DNA of 25,030 nt, from assembly GCA_910586575.1 (NCBI GenBank), contig CAJUJQ010000034.1:1-25030 (forward strand), written 5' to 3'. Of this stretch, positions 1 to 7,306 are shown one piece after another. Numbering within the stretch: the first letter of the stretch is position 1; every line of letters begins with the position of its first letter. The notes under the pieces were generated by a model. The model saw only the letters and a program-made list of their open reading frames with translations, had not been told where the DNA came from and made no database searches. Both the position numbers and the translations under genes were made by a program. This stretch comes from an uncultured Clostridia bacterium. Its GTDB lineage: Bacteria; Bacillota; Clostridia; Oscillospirales; Butyricicoccaceae.

Positions 1-214
1 TCTGATTGTCAAGGTTGGTTTACCTGCGCCGGATGCTGAATATCTTTTCGCCGATCGCTCTAATTCGGCATATAGATTCTAAACCATAACAAAAGCACAA
101 TAAATCGCATCTTTTTCTGAAAGTTCTCAATTAAATCAGAGGTTCCTTAAGTGTACCATGTTACGTATTTTTTAGCCCCTGGTCCGATTTCCTGATACTG
201 TTATGGTCGGGAAA
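1..214. other. AT-rich flank with no supported gene
   Basis: This stretch lies beyond the 3' end of the minus-strand ROK gene. An open frame on the plus strand runs from base 2 to a stop at 80-82 (26 codons), too short to call, though it could be the tail of a gene starting outside the window. A 7-bp inverted repeat (GATTTCC at 186-192 with GGAAATC at 210-216) sits at the end of the ROK gene. Read in the ROK direction it has no T-run after it, so it is not a convincing terminator. Confidence 0.4.
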
Positions 215-1345
215 TCAGACATATTTGAGAAATTCAACGACAAAATGAAGCGAAACACCCAGAGAAATGGTATGTTTCCGCAGGACGCTCAGGTGCAGAT
301 AATCGGCAGTAGATTCAAAGGGATTCAGCGCGGCAGTATATTCCCGCAGGCGGGGAAAATAGGGCACGAGGTATTCCGTCAAAAAGCCGCCGAGAATAAT
401 ATTGCAGTCGAGAGCCATACGGATGTTGTAAATTCCGAACGCCAGATGACGCAGTGTATTTTCCCAAAGAAGAGTACATTCGGAGTCGTGACACTCCACT
501 TTTCGGAAAAATTCCTGCAAGGTGCAGCCGCTCTCCTGCTGAAGGCGGCGGGGTGAGCAATAGGCTTCCAGACATCCCTGGCGTCCGCAGCTGCACCGCA
601 GGCCACCCGGTTCGACGCACATATGGCCGAATTCGGCACTGCGGCGGTTTTTGCCAATGTAAGGAGAGCTGCCCAGAAGGATAGCGCCGCCGACCCCGTT
701 TTCCAAAGAAAGGTATGCCATATCCTTCGGTGTGCCGTGGAGAAACCATTCCGCGTATCCGGCGCAGGTAGCGTCGTTTTCTACATAGGTGGGATAGGGG
801 ATCTGGGCGGTCAGTCCCTCTACCGAGGTGTCCTTCAAATGCAGGGTAGGGGCGGCGGTGATATAGCGGCTATCCGGCGACATAACGGCGGGCAAAGCGA
901 TCCCGACCCCCAGCAGATGCTCCGAAGAAATTGAAAAATCCTTTCGGAACTGTTCGATCACCTGCGGGAGCAGGCTCCCCAGGTCGGCAAACCGGACAAT
1001 GGTTTCAATGGGGATTTCGCGATAAGCCAGTTCATTGAGCCGGAGGTCTGCCGCTGAAATACGGAGCTGGTTTTCGGTGACAGAGATCCCGATAGCTGTC
1101 CGTGCGTCTGGTACAATGGACAGACCGCTGGCTTTTCGACCGCCTGTGGACTGCAGTTCTCCGGAATCCTGGACCAGCCCAGCGGCCATCAGTTCGGAAA
1201 GATGCTGATATACGGTCGGCAGGCTAAGATTCAGGTCGCGGGAAAGGCTCTGCCGGGAACAAAAGTCCTGTGAATCGTAAATATAGCGGTATATTTTGTT
1301 GCTTGTTTGATGACGGCGGCTGGTAGACGAGGTGTCAGATTTCAT
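215..1345 (-). CDS. xylR: ROK-family transcriptional repressor, XylR type
   Basis: This 376-aa protein has the standard ROK repressor layout: an N-terminal winged helix-turn-helix (about residues 12-65, with the LSLPTVYQHLSELMAAGLV recognition region) followed by a sugar-kinase-like ROK domain. The ROK zinc site is clear: an EFGH motif followed by CSCGRQGCLEA. The ENDATCAG segment matches the sugar-binding loop. The N-terminal ATP-binding motif of true ROK kinases is degenerate, which fits a regulator rather than a kinase. The start codon has GGAGG seven bases upstream. The gene is divergent from xylulokinase with a 429-base control region between, the classic arrangement of XylR, which releases its operator on binding xylose or a related sugar. 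The effector here is inferred from neighbours. Confidence 0.9.
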   Translation of the reverse strand: MKSDTSSTSRRHQTSNKIYRYIYDSQDFCSRQSLSRDLNLSLPTVYQHLSELMAAGLVQDSGELQSTGGRKASGLSIVPDARTAIGISVTENQLRISAADLRLNELAYREIPIETIVRFADLGSLLPQVIEQFRKDFSISSEHLLGVGIALPAVMSPDSRYITAAPTLHLKDTSVEGLTAQIPYPTYVENDATCAGYAEWFLHGTPKDMAYLSLENGVGGAILLGSSPYIGKNRRSAEFGHMCVEPGGLRCSCGRQGCLEAYCSPRRLQQESGCTLQEFFRKVECHDSECTLLWENTLRHLAFGIYNIRMALDCNIILGGFLTEYLVPYFPRLREYTAALNPFESTADYLHLSVLRKHTISLGVSLHFVVEFLKYV

Positions 1346-1360
1346 GCGGGACCTCCATGT

Positions 1361-1382
1361 TTTAGAAAGTTCATTGCCTAAA
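1361..1382. promoter_or_regulatory. Weak operator-like inverted repeat over the xylR start site
   Basis: TTTAG at 1361-1365 and CTAAA at 1378-1382 form an interrupted inverted repeat touching the -10 box and start site of xylR. The outer arms match those of the better palindrome at 1520-1539, but the spacing differs by two bases and the inner bases do not match. It could serve autoregulation; the evidence is weak. Confidence 0.3.
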
Positions 1383-1411
1383 TTATACCACGTATTCAGT
1401 CAGGATTTCAA
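1382..1411 (-). promoter_or_regulatory. Promoter of the ROK repressor gene
   Basis: On the minus strand, TTGAAA (1406-1411) and TATAAT (1382-1387) are separated by 18 bases, a near-consensus sigma-A promoter. The predicted transcription start is near 1375, giving a leader of about 30 nt before the start codon at 1345. Confidence 0.75.
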
Positions 1412-1519
1412 TAACATTGATTTTCGCAGGCAATGATAGGGATTTCGAGAGAAATAACAAAAGTGACTTTATAAATATAAAAAAGAAAGGTAGGCATATT
1501 ACACAAAAAAAATCGATAT

Positions 1520-1539
1520 TTTAGGTGATATCAACTAAA
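1520..1539. promoter_or_regulatory. Operator-like palindrome, candidate XylR site
   Basis: TTTAGGTGATATCAACTAAA is a 20-bp palindrome with nine of ten base pairs matching. It lies 25 bases upstream of the -35 box of the xylB promoter. Its TTTAG/CTAAA ends resemble the TTAG/CTAA ends of known xyl operators bound by ROK XylR proteins. Binding by the adjacent ROK protein is inferred from position and symmetry. Confidence 0.55.
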
Positions 1540-1564
1540 TATGTAATAATTTTCAGAAAACCCG

Positions 1565-1593
1565 TTGACATAAATAAAATAACTTTATATAAT
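1565..1593 (+). promoter_or_regulatory. Consensus sigma-A promoter of the xylB operon
   Basis: TTGACA (1565-1570) and TATAAT (1588-1593) are separated by exactly 17 bases, a perfect match to the housekeeping promoter consensus. Transcription should start near 1600. Such a strong promoter would need effective repression, consistent with the divergent ROK repressor. Confidence 0.9.
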
Positions 1594-1599
1594 ATGATT

Positions 1600-1774
1600 C
1601 ATAAAAGAAAGCGCTGCATCTTCCAGAAGCTTCTCCAAAGCAGCCGCCATGCCTTCTCGCACCCGGCATGGCCGCAGCTCCGATAGCCTGCGGGAGCAGA
1701 AACGGTGCAGCTTTTGGAGCCGGGATACTCGGAAGAAGATCCACGGCGCTTTGTTGAAAGAGGTAAGGGAAACG
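1600..1774 (+). promoter_or_regulatory. Structured 5' leader of xylB mRNA
   Basis: The stretch between the promoter and the xylB start is about 170 nt, long for an operon leader and GC-rich beside AT-rich promoter DNA. It holds nested complementary segments: 1608-1616 with 1744-1752 (9 bp, one G-U), 1618-1623 with 1735-1740 (6 bp), 1633-1641 with 1710-1719 (9 bp, one bulge), 1646-1653 with 1665-1672 (8-bp hairpin) and 1673-1677 with 1688-1692. All are mutually compatible, and the outer helix ends just before the Shine-Dalgarno region. I do not recognise a known riboswitch class. The frame stays open back to an ATG at 1649, so an N-terminal extension of XylB is a less likely alternative. Confidence 0.4.
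1606..1619 (+). promoter_or_regulatory. Possible cre (catabolite repression) site
   Basis: AGAAAGCGCTGCAT matches 11 of 14 positions of the CcpA consensus TGWAARCGYTWNCW, including the central AARCGYT core. It lies just after the -10 box, where CcpA binding would block transcription. The same bases also form one arm of the proposed leader helix, so the match could have another cause. Confidence 0.35.
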
Positions 1775-3268
1775 ATGCTGTATATAGGAATTGATTTAGG
1801 AACCTCCGCCGTCAAGCTGCTGCTGATGGACGGCGAGGGGCACATTCGGAACCAGGTAACGAAGGAATATCCGCTCGAATTTCCGCAGCCTGGCTGGAGT
1901 CAGCAAAATCCGGCGGACTGGAAAACGGCGGTGTGGGAAGGCATCCCGGAGCTGGTCAAGGGCTTCGACGTGGGGCAGGTTGCCGGAATCGGCGCGGGCG
2001 GTCAGATGCACGGTCTTGTCGTGCTGGATGCGGAGGACCGTGTCATCCGTCCCGCGATCCTTTGGAACGACGGGCGCACCGCGAAGGAAGTGGATTATCT
2101 GAACCGGGAGATCGGGACGGAAAAGCTGTCCGCCTGTACGGCGAATATTGCTTTTGCAGGGTTCACGGCGCCCAAGCTGCTGTGGATGCGGGAGAACGAA
2201 CCGGAGCTGTTCGCCCGCATAGCAAAAATCATGCTGCCGAAGGACTACATCAATTATCTCCTGACCGGCGTACACGCCACCGACTATTCGGATGCAAGCG
2301 GGATGCTTCTGCTGGACGTGGCGCATAAGTGCTGGTCACAGGAAATGCTGGCGGTCTGCGGCGTCAAAGAATCGCAGATGCCCCGGCTGTTTGAAAGCTA
2401 TGAGCCGATAGGTACGCTTCTGCCGGAAGCGGCGCGGCAGTTGGGTCTGCCGGAATCGGTGAAGGTCTGTGCCGGGGCGGGGGACAATGCCGCCGCAGCC
2501 GTCGGTACGGGAACCGTCGGGAACGGTGCCTGCAATATCTCCCTTGGCACCTCGGGCACGATTTTCATATCATCGGAACGGTTCGGGGTTGACCCGAACA
2601 ACGCGCTGCACGCCTTTGCGCACGCGGACGGCAACTATCACCTGATGGGCTGTATGCTTTCCGCCGCCAGCTGTAATATGTGGTGGATGGATGAGATTCT
2701 CGAATCCTCGGATTATGGACGGGAGCAGGCGCGGATCGAACCGGAAAAGCTGGGGCGGAACCATGTGTATTTCCTGCCGTATCTGATGGGGGAACGCAGC
2801 CCGATCAACGATGTTTGCGCACGCGGAACATTTACGGGTATCACAATGGATACCACGCGGGCGGATATGCTCCAGGCGGTGCTGGAGGGCGTTGCTTTTG
2901 CGATACGCGACAGCTTTGAGGTTGCCAAAAGACTTGGCATTGAGATTACAAGCTCACGCATCTGCGGCGGCGGGGCGAAGAGCGCGCTGTGGAAGCAGAT
3001 CCTGGCCAATGTATTGAATCTCCGGCTGGAAGAGTTGGAATCGGAGCAGGGACCCGGTATGGGCGGCGCGATGCTGGCGATGGTTGCCTGCGGCCTGTAT
3101 CCGTCGGTCAAAGATGCCTGTGGGCAGCTGGTGCGGACAGCCGGCACCGTTTTGCCCGACCCTGCGCTTGCGGCCCTCTATGAAGAGCGTTACCAGCGGT
3201 TCCGGGAAATTTATCCCGCAATGAAAGGCTTGTTTGCTTCCCTGTGTGCCGGGGAAGCGAAAAAATAA
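1775..3268 (+). CDS. xylB: Xylulokinase
   Basis: This 497-aa FGGY kinase phosphorylates D-xylulose to D-xylulose 5-phosphate. The N-terminal phosphate-binding loop reads IGIDLGTSAVK, the substrate-site segment GGQMHG is followed by ILWNDGRT, typical of xylulokinases, and GAGDNAAAAVGTG carries the predicted catalytic base Asp237. NISLGTSGT and GGGAKSALWKQILA are the C-terminal nucleotide-site motifs. I chose the ATG at 1775 because the family starts just before IGIDLG and a purine-rich AGGTAAGGGA lies upstream; the upstream ATG at 1649 would add 42 unrelated-looking residues. It is the first gene of a three-gene operon with the DUF4867 protein (16-nt gap) and the FucI-like isomerase. Confidence 0.95.
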   Translation: MLYIGIDLGTSAVKLLLMDGEGHIRNQVTKEYPLEFPQPGWSQQNPADWKTAVWEGIPELVKGFDVGQVAGIGAGGQMHGLVVLDAEDRVIRPAILWNDGRTAKEVDYLNREIGTEKLSACTANIAFAGFTAPKLLWMRENEPELFARIAKIMLPKDYINYLLTGVHATDYSDASGMLLLDVAHKCWSQEMLAVCGVKESQMPRLFESYEPIGTLLPEAARQLGLPESVKVCAGAGDNAAAAVGTGTVGNGACNISLGTSGTIFISSERFGVDPNNALHAFAHADGNYHLMGCMLSAASCNMWWMDEILESSDYGREQARIEPEKLGRNHVYFLPYLMGERSPINDVCARGTFTGITMDTTRADMLQAVLEGVAFAIRDSFEVAKRLGIEITSSRICGGGAKSALWKQILANVLNLRLEELESEQGPGMGGAMLAMVACGLYPSVKDACGQLVRTAGTVLPDPALAALYEERYQRFREIYPAMKGLFASLCAGEAKK

Positions 3269-3284
3269 GAAATCAGGTGAAAGA

Positions 3285-3920
3285 ATGAAAATTGATTCTG
3301 TAAATTCTCCCTCCTTTGCGCCTTATGGCAAGGTTCTTCCGGGCTATGATACCCGCGAGCTGATGAAAACCCTGATGACATCCACCCCCCTGCCTGACGG
3401 GGTAGCGTATGTCCCGTCGCACCCTGCGCTGGAGGCGCTGCCCATTGCCGGGCAGCTTTCTGCTAACGCTTACGGCGGGATGCCCGTCCAGCTGGGCTTC
3501 TGCAACGGCCATAACACCAGGCTTAACTGTCTGGAATACCATCGGGACAGCGAGGTCAACTGTGGCACGGAGGACTTTATCCTCCTGGTAGCGAAGGCGG
3601 ACGACATCGTTGACGGACGGCTGGACACGTCCAGCGTGAAGGCGTTCCGGGCGCCTGCCGGGACGATGGTGGAGGTATACGCCACCACCCTGCATTATGC
3701 GCCCTGCTCTGCGGAGCGCGGCGCGGGGTTCAAGGTGCTGGTCGTCCTGCCCCGTGGCACTAACGGACCCAAGCCGGAGATTACCCCGCTGAACGCCGAG
3801 GATAAAACCCTCTGGGCCTGCAACAAGTGGCTGCTGGCCCATCCGGACAGTGACGAAGCCGCTCAGGGGGCCTATGCAGGCATTACCGGCAAAAACATTG
3901 ATATTTACGACGATATTTAA
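3285..3920 (+). CDS. DUF4867 family protein, cupin-like
   Basis: This 211-aa soluble protein matches what I know of the DUF4867 family, found in Firmicute sugar operons and without an established function. The ATG at 3285 follows AGGTGA. Its layout resembles ureidoglycolate-lyase-like cupins: an N-terminal SFAPYGKVLPGYD (compare FxPYGxV), a central LEYHRDSEVN with a possible metal-binding His, a FILLVAKADD strand and a late KAFRAPAGTMVEVYATTLHY with another His. That similarity is my reading by eye, not a database hit. Lying between xylulokinase and a sugar isomerase with gaps of 16 and 13 nt, it may be a sugar isomerase, mutarotase or isomerase accessory protein; this is an inference. Confidence 0.75.
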   Translation: MKIDSVNSPSFAPYGKVLPGYDTRELMKTLMTSTPLPDGVAYVPSHPALEALPIAGQLSANAYGGMPVQLGFCNGHNTRLNCLEYHRDSEVNCGTEDFILLVAKADDIVDGRLDTSSVKAFRAPAGTMVEVYATTLHYAPCSAERGAGFKVLVVLPRGTNGPKPEITPLNAEDKTLWACNKWLLAHPDSDEAAQGAYAGITGKNIDIYDDI

Positions 3921-3933
3921 GGAGGAATTACTT

Positions 3934-5421
3934 ATGCTGACCAACATCCCCACCGTAAAGCTGGGCGTGATTGCCGTATCCCGCGACTGCTTTATCATTG
4001 ACCTTTCCGAGCGCCGCAGGGCGGCAGTCGTGGCAGCCTGCAAGGAGAACGGGCTGGATCTCTGGGAGTGCAAAACGACCGTAGAAAATGAAAAGGACAT
4101 GCTGAAAGCAGTCGCCGAGGCGAAGGAAGCCGGGTGCAATGCGCTGGTCGTATTCCTGGGCAACTTCGGCCCCGAGACCCCGGAAACGCTGATTGCGAAG
4201 CAGTTCGACGGCCCCTGCATGTATGTTGCCGCTGCCGAGGGCGACGGCGATCTCATCAACGGCCGGGGTGACGCATACTGCGGCATGCTCAACTGCTCCT
4301 ACAATTTGGGAATGCGCCATCTGAAAGCATTTATCCCTGAATATCCCGTAGGTACGGCGGAGGATATCGCGAAGATGATCGGCGATTTCAAGCCCGTCGC
4401 CTGTGCCCTTATCGGGTTGAGCCAGCTGAAGATCATCACCTTCGGTCCCCGCCCTCAGGACTTTTTCGCCTGCAACGCGCCTATTAAAGGTCTGTACGAA
4501 ATCGGCGTGGAGGTAGAGGAGAACTCCGAGCTGGATCTGCTGGTCGCTTACAAGGCGCACGCCAACGATCCCCGTATTCCGGATGTCTGCGCTGACATGG
4601 CAAAGGAAATGGGCGAAGGGCGCTACTACCCAGAAATGAACGAGCGTATGGCGCAGCTCGAACTCACCCTGCTGGATTGGGCAGAGGAACATAAAGGCTC
4701 CCGGCAGTATGTGGCGTTTGCCGACAAATGCTGGCCCGCCTTCCCGGAGGCGTTCGGGTTTGAGCCGTGCTATGTCAATTCCCGCCTGGTCAGCCGCGGC
4801 ATCCCGGTCTCCTGCGAGGTTGACATTTACGGCGCGCTGTCCGAGTATATCGGTATGTGCGTTTCCGGCGATACGGTGACACTGCTGGACATCAACAACT
4901 CCGTTCCCGCCTCCCTTTATGAAGAGGATATTAAGGGCAAGTATCACTATCAGCTTACCGATACCTTTATGGGTTTCCACTGCGGCAATACGCCTGCTTG
5001 CAAGCTGTGCTCCGAGCGGGCGGTGAAGTACCAGCTCATCCAGCACCGGCTGCTGGAACCCAAGGACTCCGAGCCGGACTTTACGCGCGGCACCCTGGAA
5101 GGCGACATTGCCCCCAGCGACATCACCTTCTACCGTCTCCAGTGTGACAGCGAGGGACGGCTCCGCGCCTACATCGCGCAGGGCGAGGTGCTGCCGGTCG
5201 CGACCCGCTCCTTTGGCGGCATCGGCGTGTTCGCCATCCCGGAGATGGGACGGTTTTACCGCCATGTACTCATCCAGAAGCGCTATCCCCACCACGGCGC
5301 GGTAGCCTTCGGCCACTTCGGCAAAGCATTGTTCGAGGTCTTCAAGTTCCTGGGCGTCCAGGACATCGCGTATAACCAGCCCAAGGCGCTCCCGTATCCC
5401 ACGGAGAACCCCTGGGGCTAA
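3934..5421 (+). CDS. L-fucose/L-arabinose isomerase family protein
   Basis: This 495-aa protein belongs to the FucI/AraA superfamily of metal-dependent ketol isomerases. Candidate metal ligands appear in the expected order: Glu in SCEVDIYGAL (about residue 305), Asp in LLDINNS (about 330) and His in HHGAVAFGHFG (about 460), matching the Glu-Asp-His set of L-fucose isomerase. The start has AAGGAGG nine bases upstream. It is the last gene before a terminator and the only aldose isomerase in the window. With xylulokinase in its operon and an arabinose kinase plus AraD downstream, its substrate is probably a pentose: L-arabinose to L-ribulose or D-xylose to D-xylulose. The sequence alone does not settle which. 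Confidence 0.85.
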   Translation: MLTNIPTVKLGVIAVSRDCFIIDLSERRRAAVVAACKENGLDLWECKTTVENEKDMLKAVAEAKEAGCNALVVFLGNFGPETPETLIAKQFDGPCMYVAAAEGDGDLINGRGDAYCGMLNCSYNLGMRHLKAFIPEYPVGTAEDIAKMIGDFKPVACALIGLSQLKIITFGPRPQDFFACNAPIKGLYEIGVEVEENSELDLLVAYKAHANDPRIPDVCADMAKEMGEGRYYPEMNERMAQLELTLLDWAEEHKGSRQYVAFADKCWPAFPEAFGFEPCYVNSRLVSRGIPVSCEVDIYGALSEYIGMCVSGDTVTLLDINNSVPASLYEEDIKGKYHYQLTDTFMGFHCGNTPACKLCSERAVKYQLIQHRLLEPKDSEPDFTRGTLEGDIAPSDITFYRLQCDSEGRLRAYIAQGEVLPVATRSFGGIGVFAIPEMGRFYRHVLIQKRYPHHGAVAFGHFGKALFEVFKFLGVQDIAYNQPKALPYPTENPWG

Positions 5422-5429
5422 GGAAACAC

Positions 5430-5474
5430 TCCGGCGGAATAGGGATTCCCTGCTCCGCCGGAAAATTTATTTTT
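5430..5474 (+). terminator. Intrinsic terminator after the xylB operon
   Basis: A perfect 9-bp GC-rich stem (TCCGGCGGA at 5430-5438 with TCCGCCGGA at 5454-5462) contains a small inner AGGGA/TCCCT hairpin. It is followed by AAATTTATTTTT, a T-rich tail. It begins nine bases after the isomerase stop codon and separates the metabolic operon from the sensor genes. Confidence 0.85.
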
Positions 5475-5503
5475 GACCGCTGCCCGATAAAAGGAGACGC
5501 GTT

Positions 5504-7306
5504 ATGGACTTCCCAAAAAGAGTATCCGACCACTGGATAATTGCCAGGCTGAATGATATCCCGATTGGCAGGAAATTGGTTGGACTGTTCCTTTTCTGCG
5601 TTCTGATCCCGCTGCTGATTACAGATACCTTTGTGCTCTGGATGCTGGCGCGATATCAAAAGGATTCCGTCCGCCACGATGCGTTAAACGCGGCGGCGTA
5701 TTATCTGACCAGCACCGTTGAGGACGCCGCAGGGACTGCGCGGAATCTTTATCTCAACAAACCGATCAACCACTTTCTGGATACGGATTTTCAAACCCCG
5801 CTGGATTACTATAACGATTACAGGAGGCTGACCGACTCCCTGTATGCCAACTTCCGGCAGGGCGGAAGGCTTGCCGTTACCATGTACGCGGAAAACGGTT
5901 CCATCCTGAACGGGGGCTATTTCCACCAGCTGGACCGGCGGCAGGCATGGTACCAGGCGTTGGAACAGTCCGGGCAAAATGTCCTGCTGCTCACGAACTA
6001 CGACGACAGCCATACGGTCAGCGTCACCAACCTCCGCCAGATTTCTGTTGTCCGACGGATGAATTATGATCTGCGGAGCACCGTGGAGAAGGTTGTGAAG
6101 ATAGACATCAGCTACTCCCGCATGGAGCAGGATTTCCGCGCCGCGAACTATGATGCGGATCTCTATGTCTGCATGAATGGGCTGCTGGTGTGTTCCAATG
6201 TACTTCCCTCCGACTGGAGCGCCCCCTTTGCGGCAATCCCTCCCAGCCTTGTCCAAAAAAGCCGCGGCATCAAAACACTAAACCTCTACGGCTGTGACAT
6301 GGAAATTTACGCCATTGACCGCAGCATGGATATGGGGCATTTTTTTCGTCAGAACTGGCCGCTGCTTCTGCTGCTCAGCCTCCTGAACCTGCTTTTGCCC
6401 AGTGTTTTCATTTTCTGGATCAACCGTTCCTTTATCGAGCGGCTCCGGGCACTGACCGCCACGGTGCGCAGGGCGGATAACGGCACAATGCCTTTGCTGG
6501 AGCAGGTGCAGGGGCAGGATGAGATCGGGATGCTGATGGGCACCTATAACGAGATGGCACGGCACATGAACCAGCTCATTGAAACGGTGTATAAAGTCCG
6601 CCTGCGGGAGCAGGAAACCGATCTGGCGCGCCAGCAGGCGGAACTGCTGGCACTGCGCAGTCAGATCAACCCGCATTTCCTGTTTAACCTTCTGGAGAGC
6701 ATCCGGATGCAGAGCCTTTTGCGGGAGGAGAAAAAGACGGCGGAAATGATCGGGATGCTGGCGTATATCGAACGGCAGTATGTAGATTGGGGCGCGGATG
6801 TGATCCCTCTGCGGGAAGAGCTTCGCTGCGCGGAAACCTATTTACAGCTTCAGCGGTACCGGCTGGGGGACCGCTTTTCCTACCGGATCGACGTACAGCC
6901 CGGCTGCGGGGAGCTGCAAATCCCGAAGCTGTCCCTGCTGACTTTTGTTGAAAATGCCTGCCTCCATGGGGTAGCCAAAAAAGGGAATCACGGCTGGATT
7001 TTTGTCCGGGTCCGGCGGCAGGGGGACGCGGCCCTGCTGGAAGTAGAGGACACCGGGATCGGGATGACGGAGGAACAGCAGCGGGAGATGCAGGAGGAAA
7101 TGAACCGCGCCAGCATTGAAATGCTCAAGGGGCGGCACCATGTGGGCGTCATCAACGCCTGCCTTCGGCTGAAAAGAACCGCCAGCGGCAGCGTCCGCTT
7201 TACAGTGGAAGGCGAGGAGGGGATCGGCACTACCATTACGATTATTTTGGAGGAGGGGTACACAGATGGAAAACAGCAGCTTTCTGAAAGTACTGCTGGT
7301 GGATGA
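5504..7306 (+). CDS. Sensor histidine kinase, YesM/LytS type
   Basis: This 600-aa membrane kinase likely senses extracellular sugar. It has transmembrane segment 1 (about residues 24-49), an extracellular sensor region (about 50-283), transmembrane segment 2 (about 285-307, Leu-rich), a HAMP-like linker and a His_kinase domain with INPHFLFN, where His391 is the phosphorylation site. The ATPase domain has an N-box (FVENACLHG, Asn484), a G1 box (VEDTGIGM, Asp516) and HHVGVINACLRL. The ATG is preceded by AAGGAG at seven bases. Its last 41 bases overlap the response regulator, suggesting translational coupling. A promoter between the terminator at 5474 and the start is not obvious, so expression may rely on a weak promoter or readthrough. 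The ligand is inferred to be a xylo-oligosaccharide. Confidence 0.93.
   Translation: MDFPKRVSDHWIIARLNDIPIGRKLVGLFLFCVLIPLLITDTFVLWMLARYQKDSVRHDALNAAAYYLTSTVEDAAGTARNLYLNKPINHFLDTDFQTPLDYYNDYRRLTDSLYANFRQGGRLAVTMYAENGSILNGGYFHQLDRRQAWYQALEQSGQNVLLLTNYDDSHTVSVTNLRQISVVRRMNYDLRSTVEKVVKIDISYSRMEQDFRAANYDADLYVCMNGLLVCSNVLPSDWSAPFAAIPPSLVQKSRGIKTLNLYGCDMEIYAIDRSMDMGHFFRQNWPLLLLLSLLNLLLPSVFIFWINRSFIERLRALTATVRRADNGTMPLLEQVQGQDEIGMLMGTYNEMARHMNQLIETVYKVRLREQETDLARQQAELLALRSQINPHFLFNLLESIRMQSLLREEKKTAEMIGMLAYIERQYVDWGADVIPLREELRCAETYLQLQRYRLGDRFSYRIDVQPGCGELQIPKLSLLTFVENACLHGVAKKGNHGWIFVRVRRQGDAALLEVEDTGIGMTEEQQREMQEEMNRASIEMLKGRHHVGVINACLRLKRTASGSVRFTVEGEEGIGTTITIILEEGYTDGKQQLSESTAGG

Noticed and set aside
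2..82. Open plus-strand frame of 26 codons entering from the window edge
   Set aside because: Too short, no recognisable motif and no visible start; could be a gene tail but cannot be supported.
186..216. Inverted repeat at the end of the ROK gene as a terminator
   Set aside because: Only a 7-bp stem with a 17-base loop, and in the ROK direction it is followed by an A-run rather than a T-run.
203..556. Plus-strand frame of 117 codons opposite the ROK gene
   Set aside because: It lies antisense within the clearly coding ROK repressor and has no family resemblance.
3273..5316. Long minus-strand frames opposite the DUF4867 and isomerase genes
   Set aside because: They mirror well-supported plus-strand genes with strong ribosome binding sites; long antisense frames are expected in GC-rich coding DNA.
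5463..5503. Promoter for the sensor kinase within the gap after the terminator
   Set aside because: A TTGACC resembles a -35 box but no suitable -10 box follows before the start codon.
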